64,000 nt of DNA, from contig CAJTGI010000011.1 in the NCBI GenBank assembly GCA_910575435.1, positions 56,356 through 120,355 on the forward strand, written 5' to 3'. A program made the translations under genes and the position numbers. This document shows positions 45,187 to 54,307 of the stretch, one piece after another (the stretch's first letter is position 1; every line of letters begins with the position of its first letter). Source of the DNA: Clostridiaceae bacterium. Its GTDB lineage: Bacteria; Bacillota; Clostridia; Lachnospirales; Lachnospiraceae. The notes below the pieces were generated by a model that searched no databases, was not told the origin of the DNA, and was given only the letters and a program-made list of their open reading frames with translations.

Positions 45187-46560
45187 CTACTTCATAAACA
45201 CAAAGGACACCAAATCAAACAGCTGCCGTCCGGCAAAATCCCCCTTCGCCCAAGTAGTATAGCCATCCTCAGCCACCAGGTACACCGCATGCCTCCCCGT
45301 CACGAGGGAGACCTTTCCCTGAATGACGCTGCTATCCTTCTGAAATTCCAGAGAGCCAATGCGATGTTCCGGCTCCGTCCCGTCAATGCACACATGCAGC
45401 ATACCGTGACAGCCTCTAGGCATCACCTTCGCCATGAAGAGCATGGCATCCCCGGTATAATCCTCCCCGAAGTCAAAATATTTCCATCCCATCACGCAAT
45501 CTTTTGTCACATTGGTGACGATGCGGGTAAATGCATCCAGTTCCGTAATGATAGCACCGCCCTTTAAGACGCAGGCACTGTCTGCCAGAGTGATTTCATA
45601 GGGATTCAAAGACTCCTCAAAGCCCAGGGAAGTCATTTCCACCTGGGGTATGGTTCCGTCGGGCAATATCTCAATCCGCTCCACGCATCCCCTTCTGGAC
45701 ATGCAAGTGCCATTGGTCATGCGATGATAGAAAATATACCACTGGCCGCCAATCTGGCAGATTGAACCATGATTATTCCCCCCGGGATAATCCACCCCAT
45801 TGTCCACGATCACGCCCCGATAATGAAAAGGCCCCGTAGGGCTGTCCGAAGTGGCGTAGACCAATCTGCTGCCCGTCTTTGGAGAATAGATGAGATAGTA
45901 GGTATCTCCCACTTTTCTAGGCGAGCATGCCTCAAAGAAATGATGCTCCTCCTCCCCCATGGGAATCACGTCCAACTGGTAAGTGCCATCCAGCACCTCG
46001 TACATATTCTCCCCATTAATCTCGCACATGTAGCTGCGCTCGAAGCCGCAGTAGATAAACACCCTCCCATCGTCATCCACCAGCACGCCGGGATCAATGA
46101 ACGTCCCCTTGTCATAATGGTCAGGAATCTGATACTTGTATCGGGACAGCAACTGAAATGGCCCCTCCGGCCGATCGCTCACCGCCACGCAGCCCTTGGC
46201 ATTCACCACATAGGCGTAGAGATAGTATTTTCCATCCTTCTCCACCACATCCGGGGCATAGAGTTCGTGGTCGCTCCAGTCCACATCCGCCAGCCGCCTC
46301 TCCCCGGTGTCATGAATGCCCGAATCCTCCTTTTTCTTCCCCCAGTTCTCCCCCTTTGCGGGCATGGAGCGAAAAGCATCCCCGTGGCACACCCACTGGC
46401 CGGGATTGGATATGGGCGCAGACCATACCTTCAACTTAAAATCACAAAAAGAATCGCAGTCCACCCTGTCGTGGGAGCCATACACATACACCCTGTCCCC
46501 AAATACCCTCGGTTCTCCATCCGGCACATACTCCCAAGATGGCAAATACGGATTCGCCAT
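45187..46560 (-). CDS. Glycoside hydrolase family 43
   Basis: A 457-residue enzyme with no signal peptide, so cytosolic. The N-terminal five-bladed propeller (about 1-300) shows GH43 acids: Asp near the start (GDRVYVYGSHDRVD), DHELYAPDVV, DPGVLVDDDGRVFIY, and Glu in FFEACSPRKVG. The C-terminal 130 residues are a beta-sandwich, CBM6-like. Likely an alpha-L-arabinofuranosidase or beta-xylosidase acting on imported oligosaccharides. The start is ATG 46560, after AAGGAGG; the upstream extension lacks a site. No sugar transporter adjoins it. Confidence 0.92.
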   Translation of the reverse strand: MANPYLPSWEYVPDGEPRVFGDRVYVYGSHDRVDCDSFCDFKLKVWSAPISNPGQWVCHGDAFRSMPAKGENWGKKKEDSGIHDTGERRLADVDWSDHELYAPDVVEKDGKYYLYAYVVNAKGCVAVSDRPEGPFQLLSRYKYQIPDHYDKGTFIDPGVLVDDDGRVFIYCGFERSYMCEINGENMYEVLDGTYQLDVIPMGEEEHHFFEACSPRKVGDTYYLIYSPKTGSRLVYATSDSPTGPFHYRGVIVDNGVDYPGGNNHGSICQIGGQWYIFYHRMTNGTCMSRRGCVERIEILPDGTIPQVEMTSLGFEESLNPYEITLADSACVLKGGAIITELDAFTRIVTNVTKDCVMGWKYFDFGEDYTGDAMLFMAKVMPRGCHGMLHVCIDGTEPEHRIGSLEFQKDSSVIQGKVSLVTGRHAVYLVAEDGYTTWAKGDFAGRQLFDLVSFVFMK

Positions 46561-46654
46561 AGCAAAAACCTCCTTAATATATTTTCTGTCTATCAGCAAA
46601 AAACTTCTCCATGGCAGCCAGAGCATAATGCGCCATATTTCAAATCAACTAGTT

Positions 46655-47425
46655 CTAAACATGCGTCCCATAATCCTCCAATATTTCCAGAATATCCTTT
46701 TGATAGATATTTCCGCCCAGCACGTCCCCCTGAGAGTCAATGCATATGGCGCGGATATCTTCTGGGTCTTCTTCATAGGGGCTGGTATATACCCTATCCC
46801 TATCAAAATAATCCCCCAGATACTTCAACGCATTTCCTGCAGGAAAAATAACATTTCCATCCGACCGAAAAATACCCATGTCCTCAAATTCCTGCAAAAT
46901 TTCCTCGGTGCGAAGATTGTAGGGATTGCCATCTTCCCGATTCACAAGCCACGCCGGGTGGGCGCGCACATGGATGCCCTGCCGATGCACTTCTGTTGCA
47001 AACTTCTTGACAGGTTCCAGCGGTATGGTTTCCTGATGAAAGGCATCCATAGAAAGCAGAATGCCATTCACGCCGCTTTGCACTAGCCTCTCCGCAACGC
47101 TTGTAATCCTAGATTCGTCCTTGGTAAAAAAGCCATTGGTAATGATCTCCCTTTCAGGAATGCCCGCCTCTTTCGCAGCATTATGTATCTCATACACCGT
47201 TTCGGGAAAGATCAGTGGCTCTCCCCCAAAAGTCATAACCGATTCGATATGATATATTTCAGCAATATCACATACCAACTGGGCTGCCGCCCTCGCATCC
47301 AGATGCTCTCCAGAACCAACATGCTCCCCCTCGGAACAATGCTTGCAACGTCCCGTGCAGGCACGGGTCACCACAAACTCTATGCGGTTCAGATTTGCCA
47401 CATATTTATTTATTGATTGATTCAT
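46655..47425 (-). CDS. Radical SAM protein
   Basis: A 256-residue enzyme with the cluster motif CTGRCKHC (C23, C27, C30), a glycine-rich FGGEPLIFPE, and the SAM-binding barrel strands. The C-terminus lacks the SPASM Cys-rich extension. It resembles peptide-modifying or unassigned radical SAM proteins, but no RiPP precursor with a clear leader is next to it. TAGGAGG lies before the ATG. DUF5713 gene precedes it on the same strand in the reverse order of transcription (about 30 bases apart). Confidence 0.88.
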   Translation of the reverse strand: MNQSINKYVANLNRIEFVVTRACTGRCKHCSEGEHVGSGEHLDARAAAQLVCDIAEIYHIESVMTFGGEPLIFPETVYEIHNAAKEAGIPEREIITNGFFTKDESRITSVAERLVQSGVNGILLSMDAFHQETIPLEPVKKFATEVHRQGIHVRAHPAWLVNREDGNPYNLRTEEILQEFEDMGIFRSDGNVIFPAGNALKYLGDYFDRDRVYTSPYEEDPEDIRAICIDSQGDVLGGNIYQKDILEILEDYGTHV

Positions 47426-47455
47426 ATACGCAACCTCCTATCCTTTCGCAATCCC

Positions 47456-47782
47456 TCACCAATCCCGCTGTCGGATGGCATCCTCCACATCAATCCCCAA
47501 ATCAAACCATTCCAATATATGCTCCACCGTCTCGCCAATGCTGTCCCTGGCAGCGCTCTCAATCTCGCTGTCATGCTCCTCGAACTCTTCCTGCAAGTCA
47601 TTGATGGCTTCCGTCATCTCATCAAATTTATCCTGAATCTTCTGCAAATCCCTTTCCCCTGCTTCCAAAAACCGAATCACGGCCTGCACCTGATCCCTTA
47701 CCTTGTCCACCAAAAAATCAGGGAAATATCCATCATCGTACATGTCCTCCAGCAACCTGTAATCTGTATCAAATTTTATCAT
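47456..47782 (-). CDS. DUF5713 family protein
   Basis: 108 residues, acidic and helical. The pattern LLEDMYDDGYFPDFLVDKVRD at the start, EEFEEHDSEIESAARDSI in the middle and the RQRDW ending fit DUF5713. AAAGGAG is 6 bases before ATG 47782; earlier codons would swallow the ribosome site. Function unknown. It precedes the radical SAM gene by 30 bases, probably in one transcript. Confidence 0.85.
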   Translation of the reverse strand: MIKFDTDYRLLEDMYDDGYFPDFLVDKVRDQVQAVIRFLEAGERDLQKIQDKFDEMTEAINDLQEEFEEHDSEIESAARDSIGETVEHILEWFDLGIDVEDAIRQRDW

Positions 47783-47885
47783 TTCCATCTCCTTTTTCAA
47801 TATAATCCTGCATCAAATATTGGTTTTAGCATACCATTCTTATTACGCCTTTGCAAGCAATATATAGCAACAAAACCCATGACTC

Positions 47886-47926
47886 GTTACGATTGGTTAC
47901 AATTCATATCGACCGTGAATAGTAAC
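47886..47926. repeat. Degenerate copy of the GTTAC...GTAAC element
   Basis: GTTACAATTCA (47896-47906) and TGAATAGTAAC (47916-47926) form an inverted repeat like the ends of the mobile elements at 40697 and 54077. No matching 8-bp flanks are seen, so it is old or rearranged. Confidence 0.5.
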
Positions 47927-47932
47927 TTTGGC

Positions 47933-48640
47933 TCAACTATGATATACTCGCCGAATGTCATGTAAATTATATAAATCTAATTGTTCTAGCAATAACTCTT
48001 GAAAATTTCGACTAATGGAAATGGGGACTCCACATGCCAACAGAAGTTTTTTATCATCATATATGATTTTTTTTAGATACTTGAGATTAATGACAGTAGA
48101 ACGAGAGACTTGGCAAAATCCAAGTCCATTCAACTCTCTGGCCCAGTTTTTTAAAGATTTTCTTGTAAGATGGGACATGCCATCTGTTGTATAAAACACT
48201 GTATATTTCTGTTCTGCCTGTAAGTACACAACATCCCCACAGGCAAGAATATCATCCTTATTGATTTCAATCGGATAAAAATCTCTTTTTATATAAGCGG
48301 CATGTTCAATGCATTTTTTTACAGAACTTTCTTCAATAGGCTTGCTCAAAAAAGAAAGGACGTTCCACCCAAAAGCGTCTATCATCCGTTCCTGATGGGC
48401 AGAGCAAAATGCAATCAACGTGGCAGGACTTAATCGCTCCAAGCGTTCTTTCACTTCTATGCCGTTGATTCCTTCCATATAAATATCTAAAAACACCAGA
48501 TCAAGAGAAGTTAATTCTGGCGAATGAAGCAGTTCCTCACCGGATGGATACATCAAAATATCTTGACATCCCAACTTACAGCAGTATTTCTTTAAATGAT
48601 CCCTCGCATCAGACTGATCATCACATATTCCAATTATCAT
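47933..48640 (-). CDS. LytTR-family response regulator, orphan
   Basis: A 235-residue regulator: receiver with ICDDQSD, phospho-Asp D52 in VFLDIYMEGINGIE and Lys in FLSKPI. A LytTR domain follows (DVVYLQAEQKYTVFYTTDG; FCQVSRSTVINLKYLKKI). No kinase gene adjoins it. It is divergent from the secreted-protein/permease/ATPase set at 49-55 kb, across a 480-bp gap holding a palindromic promoter region, and is the probable regulator of that set or of itself. Confidence 0.92.
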   Translation of the reverse strand: MIIGICDDQSDARDHLKKYCCKLGCQDILMYPSGEELLHSPELTSLDLVFLDIYMEGINGIEVKERLERLSPATLIAFCSAHQERMIDAFGWNVLSFLSKPIEESSVKKCIEHAAYIKRDFYPIEINKDDILACGDVVYLQAEQKYTVFYTTDGMSHLTRKSLKNWARELNGLGFCQVSRSTVINLKYLKKIIYDDKKLLLACGVPISISRNFQELLLEQLDLYNLHDIRRVYHS

Positions 48641-49120
48641 AATCCACCCTCAACTCCGCAATTCGCTTAAATCAACGCAACCGTACACCTAATCTTCACA
48701 ATAACTAACAATTACTTACACTCATTTACATCAAACTTCCAAAATTATCTATAACTCTCTATTCGCATGTTATCATTCTTATCTCACAAAAATCCATCTA
48801 TTTGATAACGTATGCAATAAGTATATAGTCTTTCCCAAACATTGTCAACGTTCCGTTCGTCACAAAAATCTACCATTCGTCGCATCATACTTGCAATGAT
48901 CCATCTTTTGATATTATACTGAAAATAAATATTGCGGCAATATTTCATACAAAAGATACGGAGAGGAGGACGAAATTTCATTACCTTTCTGCGTCTCTGA
49001 CAAAGCACAGAAAAAACAAATGCATTCAGTATGCATTATCTGATTTAGGTTCTATTTATTTTATCTAAATGTAATTGATACAGAAGTTGAGTCTTAGGAA
49101 GAGTTAGGAAGGAGATTATT
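48641..49120. promoter_or_regulatory. Divergent control region with a palindromic promoter
   Basis: On the minus strand TTGCCG, 16 bases, TATAAT (48913-48940). The -35 lies inside a perfect palindrome AAATATTGC-G-GCAATATTT (48927-48945), an operator-like site that could drive the LytTR gene with a leader of about 260 bases. Near the plus-strand start, TTAGGAAG occurs twice within 19 bases ahead of the ribosome site. A 74-codon minus-strand frame here lacks support. No other gene seen. Confidence 0.4.
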
Positions 49121-49585
49121 ATGAAGAATAAGAAGACAACGAACAAACTACATTGTAACAAAGTACTATTTCATCTATTGCTGCTGGTAGGCATACTGGG
49201 GTTCACCGCAGGGATAGCCCATGCCGCAGGCAAAGTCAAAAAAGTCTATGATAAAGTTTCATGTTATGGCTCCCTCATAGACCAGTCCTCCTATTGCAGA
49301 AAAGAACTGGGGAGGAACTCACAAGTCGTATATAGGACAACCGTAAATGGAAACAAGCAAACAAAATTTACTTTTAACGTAGGCTATTACAAAAAACCGG
49401 GGCAACGATATGTACATGGCTATCTCTGGGTAAAAGATAAAGAAGGATATTATAAAAGAAAAGAAACATATGATTTCGGTACTTATTTTACCGTTAATGC
49501 AAAAGGTCCCGGGGAGATTGGCTCTTACTGCGAAGCGCGAGTCAAGGGATATTTCGTAGCCAATGTAACCTTGGCAGGTTATTAG
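49121..49585 (+). CDS. Small secreted protein, candidate peptide toxin or signal
   Basis: 154 residues. Signal peptide to about residue 36, cleavage after AHA (FHLLLLVGILGFTAGIAHA). The mature part of about 118 residues has many Tyr, Lys and Gly and few hydrophobic stretches, with Cys in SCYGSL, SYCRKE and SYCEAR, and a beta-rich look (TKFTFNVGYYKKPGQRYVHGYLWV). It has AGGAAGGAG before ATG. Not recognised. First of six genes leading to an ABC transporter; secreted beta-sandwich bacteriocins of the lactococcin 972 kind have similar neighbours, but I see no sequence match. Confidence 0.8.
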   Translation: MKNKKTTNKLHCNKVLFHLLLLVGILGFTAGIAHAAGKVKKVYDKVSCYGSLIDQSSYCRKELGRNSQVVYRTTVNGNKQTKFTFNVGYYKKPGQRYVHGYLWVKDKEGYYKRKETYDFGTYFTVNAKGPGEIGSYCEARVKGYFVANVTLAGY

Positions 49586-49644
49586 TCACCATATCAAAAG
49601 GTCTGCAGAAGCATTCCAGTACTTTTCATAAGGGGGAGATTTCG

Positions 49645-50361
49645 ATGAAGTCAATGCAAAAAGCGTGCATCCTATTATTGTCAGGCTCGCTACTATTGAC
49701 AGGATGCATTTCTACACATCCGAGGGAATATTACTACACGGAGGAAGATGCCACCAACGGCACGGCAATCGGCGAAGAGGAGATCGACCTGCGTTCCGTA
49801 CCTGTTAATGTAACGGAGGAGGATTATCGACAATTCCAAGAAATACGAGAAGAGTTGAAGAACGTCATCTTAAACAAATCGGATTCCGGGAAATTGACCC
49901 TATTAATCGACAAGCTTCCCAGAGATGCCCCAGTGCCAAAAGCCAGTGATCCATGGGCAGACGGTTATTGCTATCTGTCATCTGTTCCGTTGATTCAATG
50001 GGACTGCCCAAACAATAACATATACGATATCAATTTGCTGGCATTTTCAGAGGATAAGTCAGAACTTTACAGCATCAGCATCTCCTTTGCAGATGGCAAG
50101 ATCGACTACGAATCTGGAGGATGTGAAGAAGGGACGATTCCCGATGAACTGTTAGAACGTCCCAAGCAGAAATATGTGCTTCTCAGGGCAGATTTCTATA
50201 CGAAATTTATGATTGACCAAAAAAACCGCATATCTCTCGGCAAAGATTATGTGACGATACCGAAAGGCTTCTGCGACCAATTTGACTTTGAGCAGATGGG
50301 CGTCAGTTTCGAGGAGGCCACTGCACCCGATGTCTGCATCAAGGTTGATATGGACAACTAA
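49645..50361 (+). CDS. Lipoprotein of unknown function
   Basis: 238 residues. Lipobox LLTGC (Cys 21) after a classic signal (ACILLLSGSLLLTGC). The mature part is acidic with about 215 residues, alpha/beta in appearance, ending FEEATAPDVCIKVDMDN. AAGGGGGAG precedes the ATG. It follows the secreted protein by 59 bases. As an outer-face anchored partner it could be an immunity protein or a substrate chaperone; this is inference from the gene order. Confidence 0.82.
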   Translation: MKSMQKACILLLSGSLLLTGCISTHPREYYYTEEDATNGTAIGEEEIDLRSVPVNVTEEDYRQFQEIREELKNVILNKSDSGKLTLLIDKLPRDAPVPKASDPWADGYCYLSSVPLIQWDCPNNNIYDINLLAFSEDKSELYSISISFADGKIDYESGGCEEGTIPDELLERPKQKYVLLRADFYTKFMIDQKNRISLGKDYVTIPKGFCDQFDFEQMGVSFEEATAPDVCIKVDMDN

Positions 50362-50458
50362 TGTGCTAACACATTTATACTTAGCAGATATCATTGGCCG
50401 GCAGACGCTGTTTACAGCAGCTGCCGGCAATATCAATAAATAGGGAGGGTAAGGCATT

Positions 50459-51511
50459 TTGAAATACAGTTTGAAATTGATTCGAGGCACTGGCAGGTTC
50501 TTTCTGGCTTTTTTAGGCATTCTGACGCTGGGATTTTACTTTCTGAATGTCTTTTATTGTGAATCCCTTCGGAATCACGATTACATTTCCTGCAATATTT
50601 ACTTTCGCATGTCGGGCAATGAGGACAGCGCCCTGAGCGACAGGCAGTGGCAGGAAATCCTTGATTTATTTCAGGATAACATGGATCAAATCGAGGACGT
50701 GGCTTATATCACCCTTGCCATGAACGATGGGACGAGGGATGATACAGATTCCCCGGAAGAAGAAGATCCGGAAGAAGCCAGAAAGCACCTGATCACATCG
50801 AGGTATTTCTTCCAGGGAGCAAAAAATGCTTTTTCAGAGAAAATCTACCGCAATCATGAAAAAATTGTGGGAACTTATTGGGATATGCCACAGATGGATA
50901 TTCATTCCATTCCCTTTCGGACAAGGAAATGGGATGCGGAGCGCAATGAAATCCCTATCACGACGGCAGTGCATTATCATCTGCCCATTGACAGCATTTC
51001 CTTTTCCTGCGGAAATTTAAGCGGGGAGCGATTCCAATCCATCACCAGTTCCCTGAAAAAGATTATAAAAAATTATCAGGACTGCAATATTGATTCCGTC
51101 AATCAGGTCATTGCCCTGGAGGATGGAAAGAGAACCCTCTTTTTCTTTATTGTGGCAATGGCCGTCATCAACATGACCGCCATCTATCACTATATGATAC
51201 GAAAGGAAAAACGCATGGCGGCCATCCTTCGCATGTGCGGCTGCTCGGACAGGAAAATGCATGGAATCTTCTTGGGAGAAATTCTATTGCTGTATGGCAT
51301 CAGTTTTGCCATGGCCGCATCTCTGTATTGCGGAACCTACCGATTCCTCTATCGCTGGGGAATCGTCAGCCTGCACCAGTTTCCGGGATTCCACTATATT
51401 GGAAGTGCCGGGCTGATTTGCGGTATCGTGCTGACGGTACTGTTTTTCGCCACCACATGGTCCGTGATCCACCATACTGTGGCAGATTTATATACAGAGG
51501 GGAGTGATTAG
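50459..51511 (+). CDS. FtsX/MacB-like permease, first
   Basis: 350 residues. One helix near the N-terminus (FFLAFLGILTLGFYFLN), an extracellular domain of about 190 residues, then three helices at the C-terminus. The intracellular turn after helix 2 reads KEKRMAAILRMCGCSDRKMHGIFLGE, the coupling-helix pattern of MacB/FtsX permeases. The start is TTG 50459 after GGGAGGG. It ends with TAG directly against the ATG of the next permease. It likely forms a heterodimer with that protein, driven by the ATPase at 54308. Such mechanotransmitter permeases act in peptide efflux or in relaying signals across the membrane. Confidence 0.82.
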   Translation: MKYSLKLIRGTGRFFLAFLGILTLGFYFLNVFYCESLRNHDYISCNIYFRMSGNEDSALSDRQWQEILDLFQDNMDQIEDVAYITLAMNDGTRDDTDSPEEEDPEEARKHLITSRYFFQGAKNAFSEKIYRNHEKIVGTYWDMPQMDIHSIPFRTRKWDAERNEIPITTAVHYHLPIDSISFSCGNLSGERFQSITSSLKKIIKNYQDCNIDSVNQVIALEDGKRTLFFFIVAMAVINMTAIYHYMIRKEKRMAAILRMCGCSDRKMHGIFLGEILLLYGISFAMAASLYCGTYRFLYRWGIVSLHQFPGFHYIGSAGLICGIVLTVLFFATTWSVIHHTVADLYTEGSD

Positions 51512-52810
51512 ATGATACGCGCCTTATTCCAGAGATTTTCCATCATCCATTTTTTCTTTTTGGCAGAATTGATACTAACGATGCTGCTAAATGTCATCTT
51601 GGGAAATGTCTACCGGGACAGCATGAAGGATTACGTGCGAATTGACGAATTTAAGCATCAGGGCATTTATTTTTCCACGTTCTCAGACGATAACATGAAT
51701 GGTTCATTTCGACAGATTAGGAAACAGATTGAAGCCCTCCCTTCCTTCGAGGGATGGAGCAACACAACGTCATCCAGCACAATCACTGCAGAATCAAGCG
51801 ATTCATCAGACATGGCAACCGATACCACTGCGGATGACGCAAATGGCACTGCAGACGAGACCGTACCAGATGATCCAAATGACAGTGCGGACGAGACAGT
51901 GCCCAACGATATCATCATCAGCATAGACAAACTGAGCAGCCAGCTATTCCCAATGGAAGCAATTCGCGGAAAATGGTTTGCGGAAAAGACTTCCGCTCCG
52001 AGGAAATGCATCCCCTGCGTGATGGTGGATAATCCCCTGAGAGATTGCGATGTGGGGGACACCTTGGAAATGGATGGAAAGAAGTTCTATGTCACGGGAA
52101 TCATCTCGTCTGATCTGAGTTATTTTGATATCATGGGCGAATATGGCAATTCGGACACAATGGTGCTAAGCGATTTTGTCCACGCACTACTCCCCCAGGA
52201 CTACCGAACGGTTCTGTGCTCCGGGGCTTTGCCGGAGGACTATCCCGATCAGACCAGCGTCATAGCCTATTTCCGCCCGGATGCCCCCAAAGAGGAATTG
52301 GAGGAAGCCAAAAAAATACTAGATGCCCAGGGAGTGACGGAAACTTTCAAGGAAATGAAGGAGGCGACATATCGGCAATGCTATCAGGAGGTAATGCAGT
52401 ATTTTCCTTTTGCGATGATCTTTGCCGTGATATCTGTTCTGTCCATCCTTGCCATCACGATTATTGACAGCAGATATATCCTGCATTGCTATGGGATTTT
52501 CTCCATCTGCGGCTGCCATTTCAGAACCATTCTGGGAAGGTATTTCCGTACGATCCTTCTGTTGGCCATGCTTGCCATGACCCTCGTCTACCTCTTTATC
52601 TGGGGAATCACGTCCAATGCGTCCCTGTATGGCTTCTTCCAGTCCAGAGGCTTGGAAAGCCTGCACTATATCAGGGAGGGCAGCATCACCCCCGCCGATC
52701 TCTTGGGCAGTGGGGTGCTGTGCATCGCCTATGCCGGAATTGCGGCCCTGATCCTCTGTGCCATCAAGGGCAGGAATGGCATCCTGGACTGCATGAAACT
52801 TCGAGACTAG
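51512..52810 (+). CDS. FtsX/MacB-like permease, second
   Basis: 432 residues with the same plan: helix 1 (FFFLAELILTMLLNVILGNVY), extracellular domain of about 260 residues, three C-terminal helices (FAMIFAVISVLSILAITII; TILLLAMLAMTLVYLFIW; GSGVLCIAYAGIAALILCAI). The extracellular part contains an acidic Thr/Asp-rich insert with two 36-bp tandem units (51833-51868, 51869-51904), absent from the first permease. It abuts the first permease gene with no gap, ribosome site GAGGGGAG inside that gene. The two proteins probably pair. Confidence 0.82.
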   Translation: MIRALFQRFSIIHFFFLAELILTMLLNVILGNVYRDSMKDYVRIDEFKHQGIYFSTFSDDNMNGSFRQIRKQIEALPSFEGWSNTTSSSTITAESSDSSDMATDTTADDANGTADETVPDDPNDSADETVPNDIIISIDKLSSQLFPMEAIRGKWFAEKTSAPRKCIPCVMVDNPLRDCDVGDTLEMDGKKFYVTGIISSDLSYFDIMGEYGNSDTMVLSDFVHALLPQDYRTVLCSGALPEDYPDQTSVIAYFRPDAPKEELEEAKKILDAQGVTETFKEMKEATYRQCYQEVMQYFPFAMIFAVISVLSILAITIIDSRYILHCYGIFSICGCHFRTILGRYFRTILLLAMLAMTLVYLFIWGITSNASLYGFFQSRGLESLHYIREGSITPADLLGSGVLCIAYAGIAALILCAIKGRNGILDCMKLRD

Positions 52811-52871
52811 AGAACTGTCAGATAAATCTCGATAGTTCTTAACGCAATGATATATAGAAGGGGGTATCTGC

Positions 52872-53996
52872 TTGAACAAGAAAAAGAAACTGGCCATCGG
52901 CGCATCTGTGGCGATACTGATTATCGGCCTGGCACTATACTTATTCATAGGCCGCCAGCAAAAAGGATACGGCAAATTAAATGCATGGAAGGATGCCAAA
53001 ATATTTGTGGAATCTGCCAACGCAAACCGCATCTCTCTGGTAGTCTTCTTTCCGCTAAAGGACGAGGTAACCGTTCCCGGAACCTTCGAGCTGGAGAAGA
53101 AATCCTCCGGCGGATCATGGAAAGCCGTGCGGGAAAACCATTCCAGCGATATGGATGATTCGGAGTATAATATGGTATCGAAGGAATCCATCTATGATGC
53201 CAGCGACGAGCAATCCAAGCGTTACGAGAAATATCGGGATATTGGATACGGAACGCAGGTATTTGAGTTTATTGATAGATATGATTCCCTGGAGAAAGGA
53301 ACCTATCGGGTCATCTTCCCTGTGAAGAAGGGGCGCAAACGTTATGATTTGTCAGTGGAATTTACCATTGACAGAACCTATGAGTATACCGCTGAGCCGG
53401 AAGACTACGACTATATAGCAATGACTTCATCCTACCTAGAGCTAATCCTCGAATACGAGGCCTGCCTGGCATCTGGAAAATACGTGACATACGGCGATTT
53501 CCTCCTGGGATTCCAGAATCACATGTTTTCCAGAGATCTGTATGAACATCTCTCCGGCATCCAGCTTTCCATGAAGGGACAAAAAAAGTCTTTGGAGCAA
53601 AAAGACCTCAAGAAATTTTATGGATATCTGGCATCTGCCATCCTGTCCCGGCAGGGCAAAAGCGTATATGGAAGCACGTTGTTTTGCAACCTGGAGGATC
53701 TGTCCTACCATCCTCTGCGAAGCGGCCAGAAGGACGAGGCTTCAAAAGAGGAGATTACCCTCTCCCTTACCTTTGACTACGATGGGGAGGAGAAGCAGAT
53801 TACTTGCAAGATCGATGGACACCGCTTGATGGTGGAGACGAAAGACTTCTATCTGGACGAAGAATATTCTTCCCCCATGAGTGTCTTGGGCGATCCGGAA
53901 TTGACCACAAAAGACATGGAAGGCCAGGGCATTTTTGCAGATTTCTATGTGTATAACGATCTCTATGGAAAAACACTGGAAACCCTTGAAAAATAA
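52872..53996 (+). CDS. Membrane-anchored extracellular protein
   Basis: 374 residues with one N-terminal helix (LAIGASVAILIIGLALYLFI) and an extracellular remainder. Residues about 45-180 look like an Ig-type beta-sandwich (NRISLVVFFPLKDEVTVPGTFELE; KGTYRVIFPVKKGRKRYDLSVEFTID); the second half is helical and then beta again. The start is TTG 52872 after AAGGGGG. Not recognised. In place and type it could be the adaptor or periplasmic-like arm of the transporter. A 194-bp mobile element separates it from the ATPase gene. Confidence 0.78.
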   Translation: MNKKKKLAIGASVAILIIGLALYLFIGRQQKGYGKLNAWKDAKIFVESANANRISLVVFFPLKDEVTVPGTFELEKKSSGGSWKAVRENHSSDMDDSEYNMVSKESIYDASDEQSKRYEKYRDIGYGTQVFEFIDRYDSLEKGTYRVIFPVKKGRKRYDLSVEFTIDRTYEYTAEPEDYDYIAMTSSYLELILEYEACLASGKYVTYGDFLLGFQNHMFSRDLYEHLSGIQLSMKGQKKSLEQKDLKKFYGYLASAILSRQGKSVYGSTLFCNLEDLSYHPLRSGQKDEASKEEITLSLTFDYDGEEKQITCKIDGHRLMVETKDFYLDEEYSSPMSVLGDPELTTKDMEGQGIFADFYVYNDLYGKTLETLEK

Positions 53997-54076
53997 TCCA
54001 TGGGCAAACATGCGATAAAATAAATCATGGCTATTCCCAATGATAGCGAATGGCAGCAAGAATGGAGCAATCCGAT

Positions 54077-54270
54077 GTTACTATTCACAGTCATAGAGAA
54101 GAGGGACGCTGTCTCGTCAAGCTTGCCTGCAAGAGACAGTGCTCTTCTTCTCTATGAACTGCGGAAACTGTTCATCCCATCATAAGATAGACAGAGCAGC
54201 AGAAGCAGCGACCGATGCCGATAGGCAGCGGGTCTATCGCATGATGGAATGAAGGGCTGTGAATAGTAAC
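54077..54270. mobile_element. Non-coding insertion element, 194 bp, two internal hairpins
   Basis: Perfect 14-bp inverted ends GTTACTATTCACAG and CTGTGAATAGTAAC. It is flanked by ATCCGAT on both sides (54070-54076, 54272-54278; 7 of 8 bp in an 8-bp register). Inside are two large hairpins, 54091-54157 (arms of about 25) and 54177-54247 (arms CCATCAT...GATAGAC). It has no ORF, so it must be moved in trans. It sits between the anchored protein gene and its ATPase gene. Confidence 0.85.
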
Positions 54271-54307
54271 GATCCGATACATCAATACATTGCGAGGTGA
54301 ATAATCA

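Noticed and set aside
48784..49008. 74-codon minus-strand frame in the LytTR control region
   Set aside because: Lies over a promoter and palindrome; no proper ribosome site or family match. Kept as unlikely rather than impossible.
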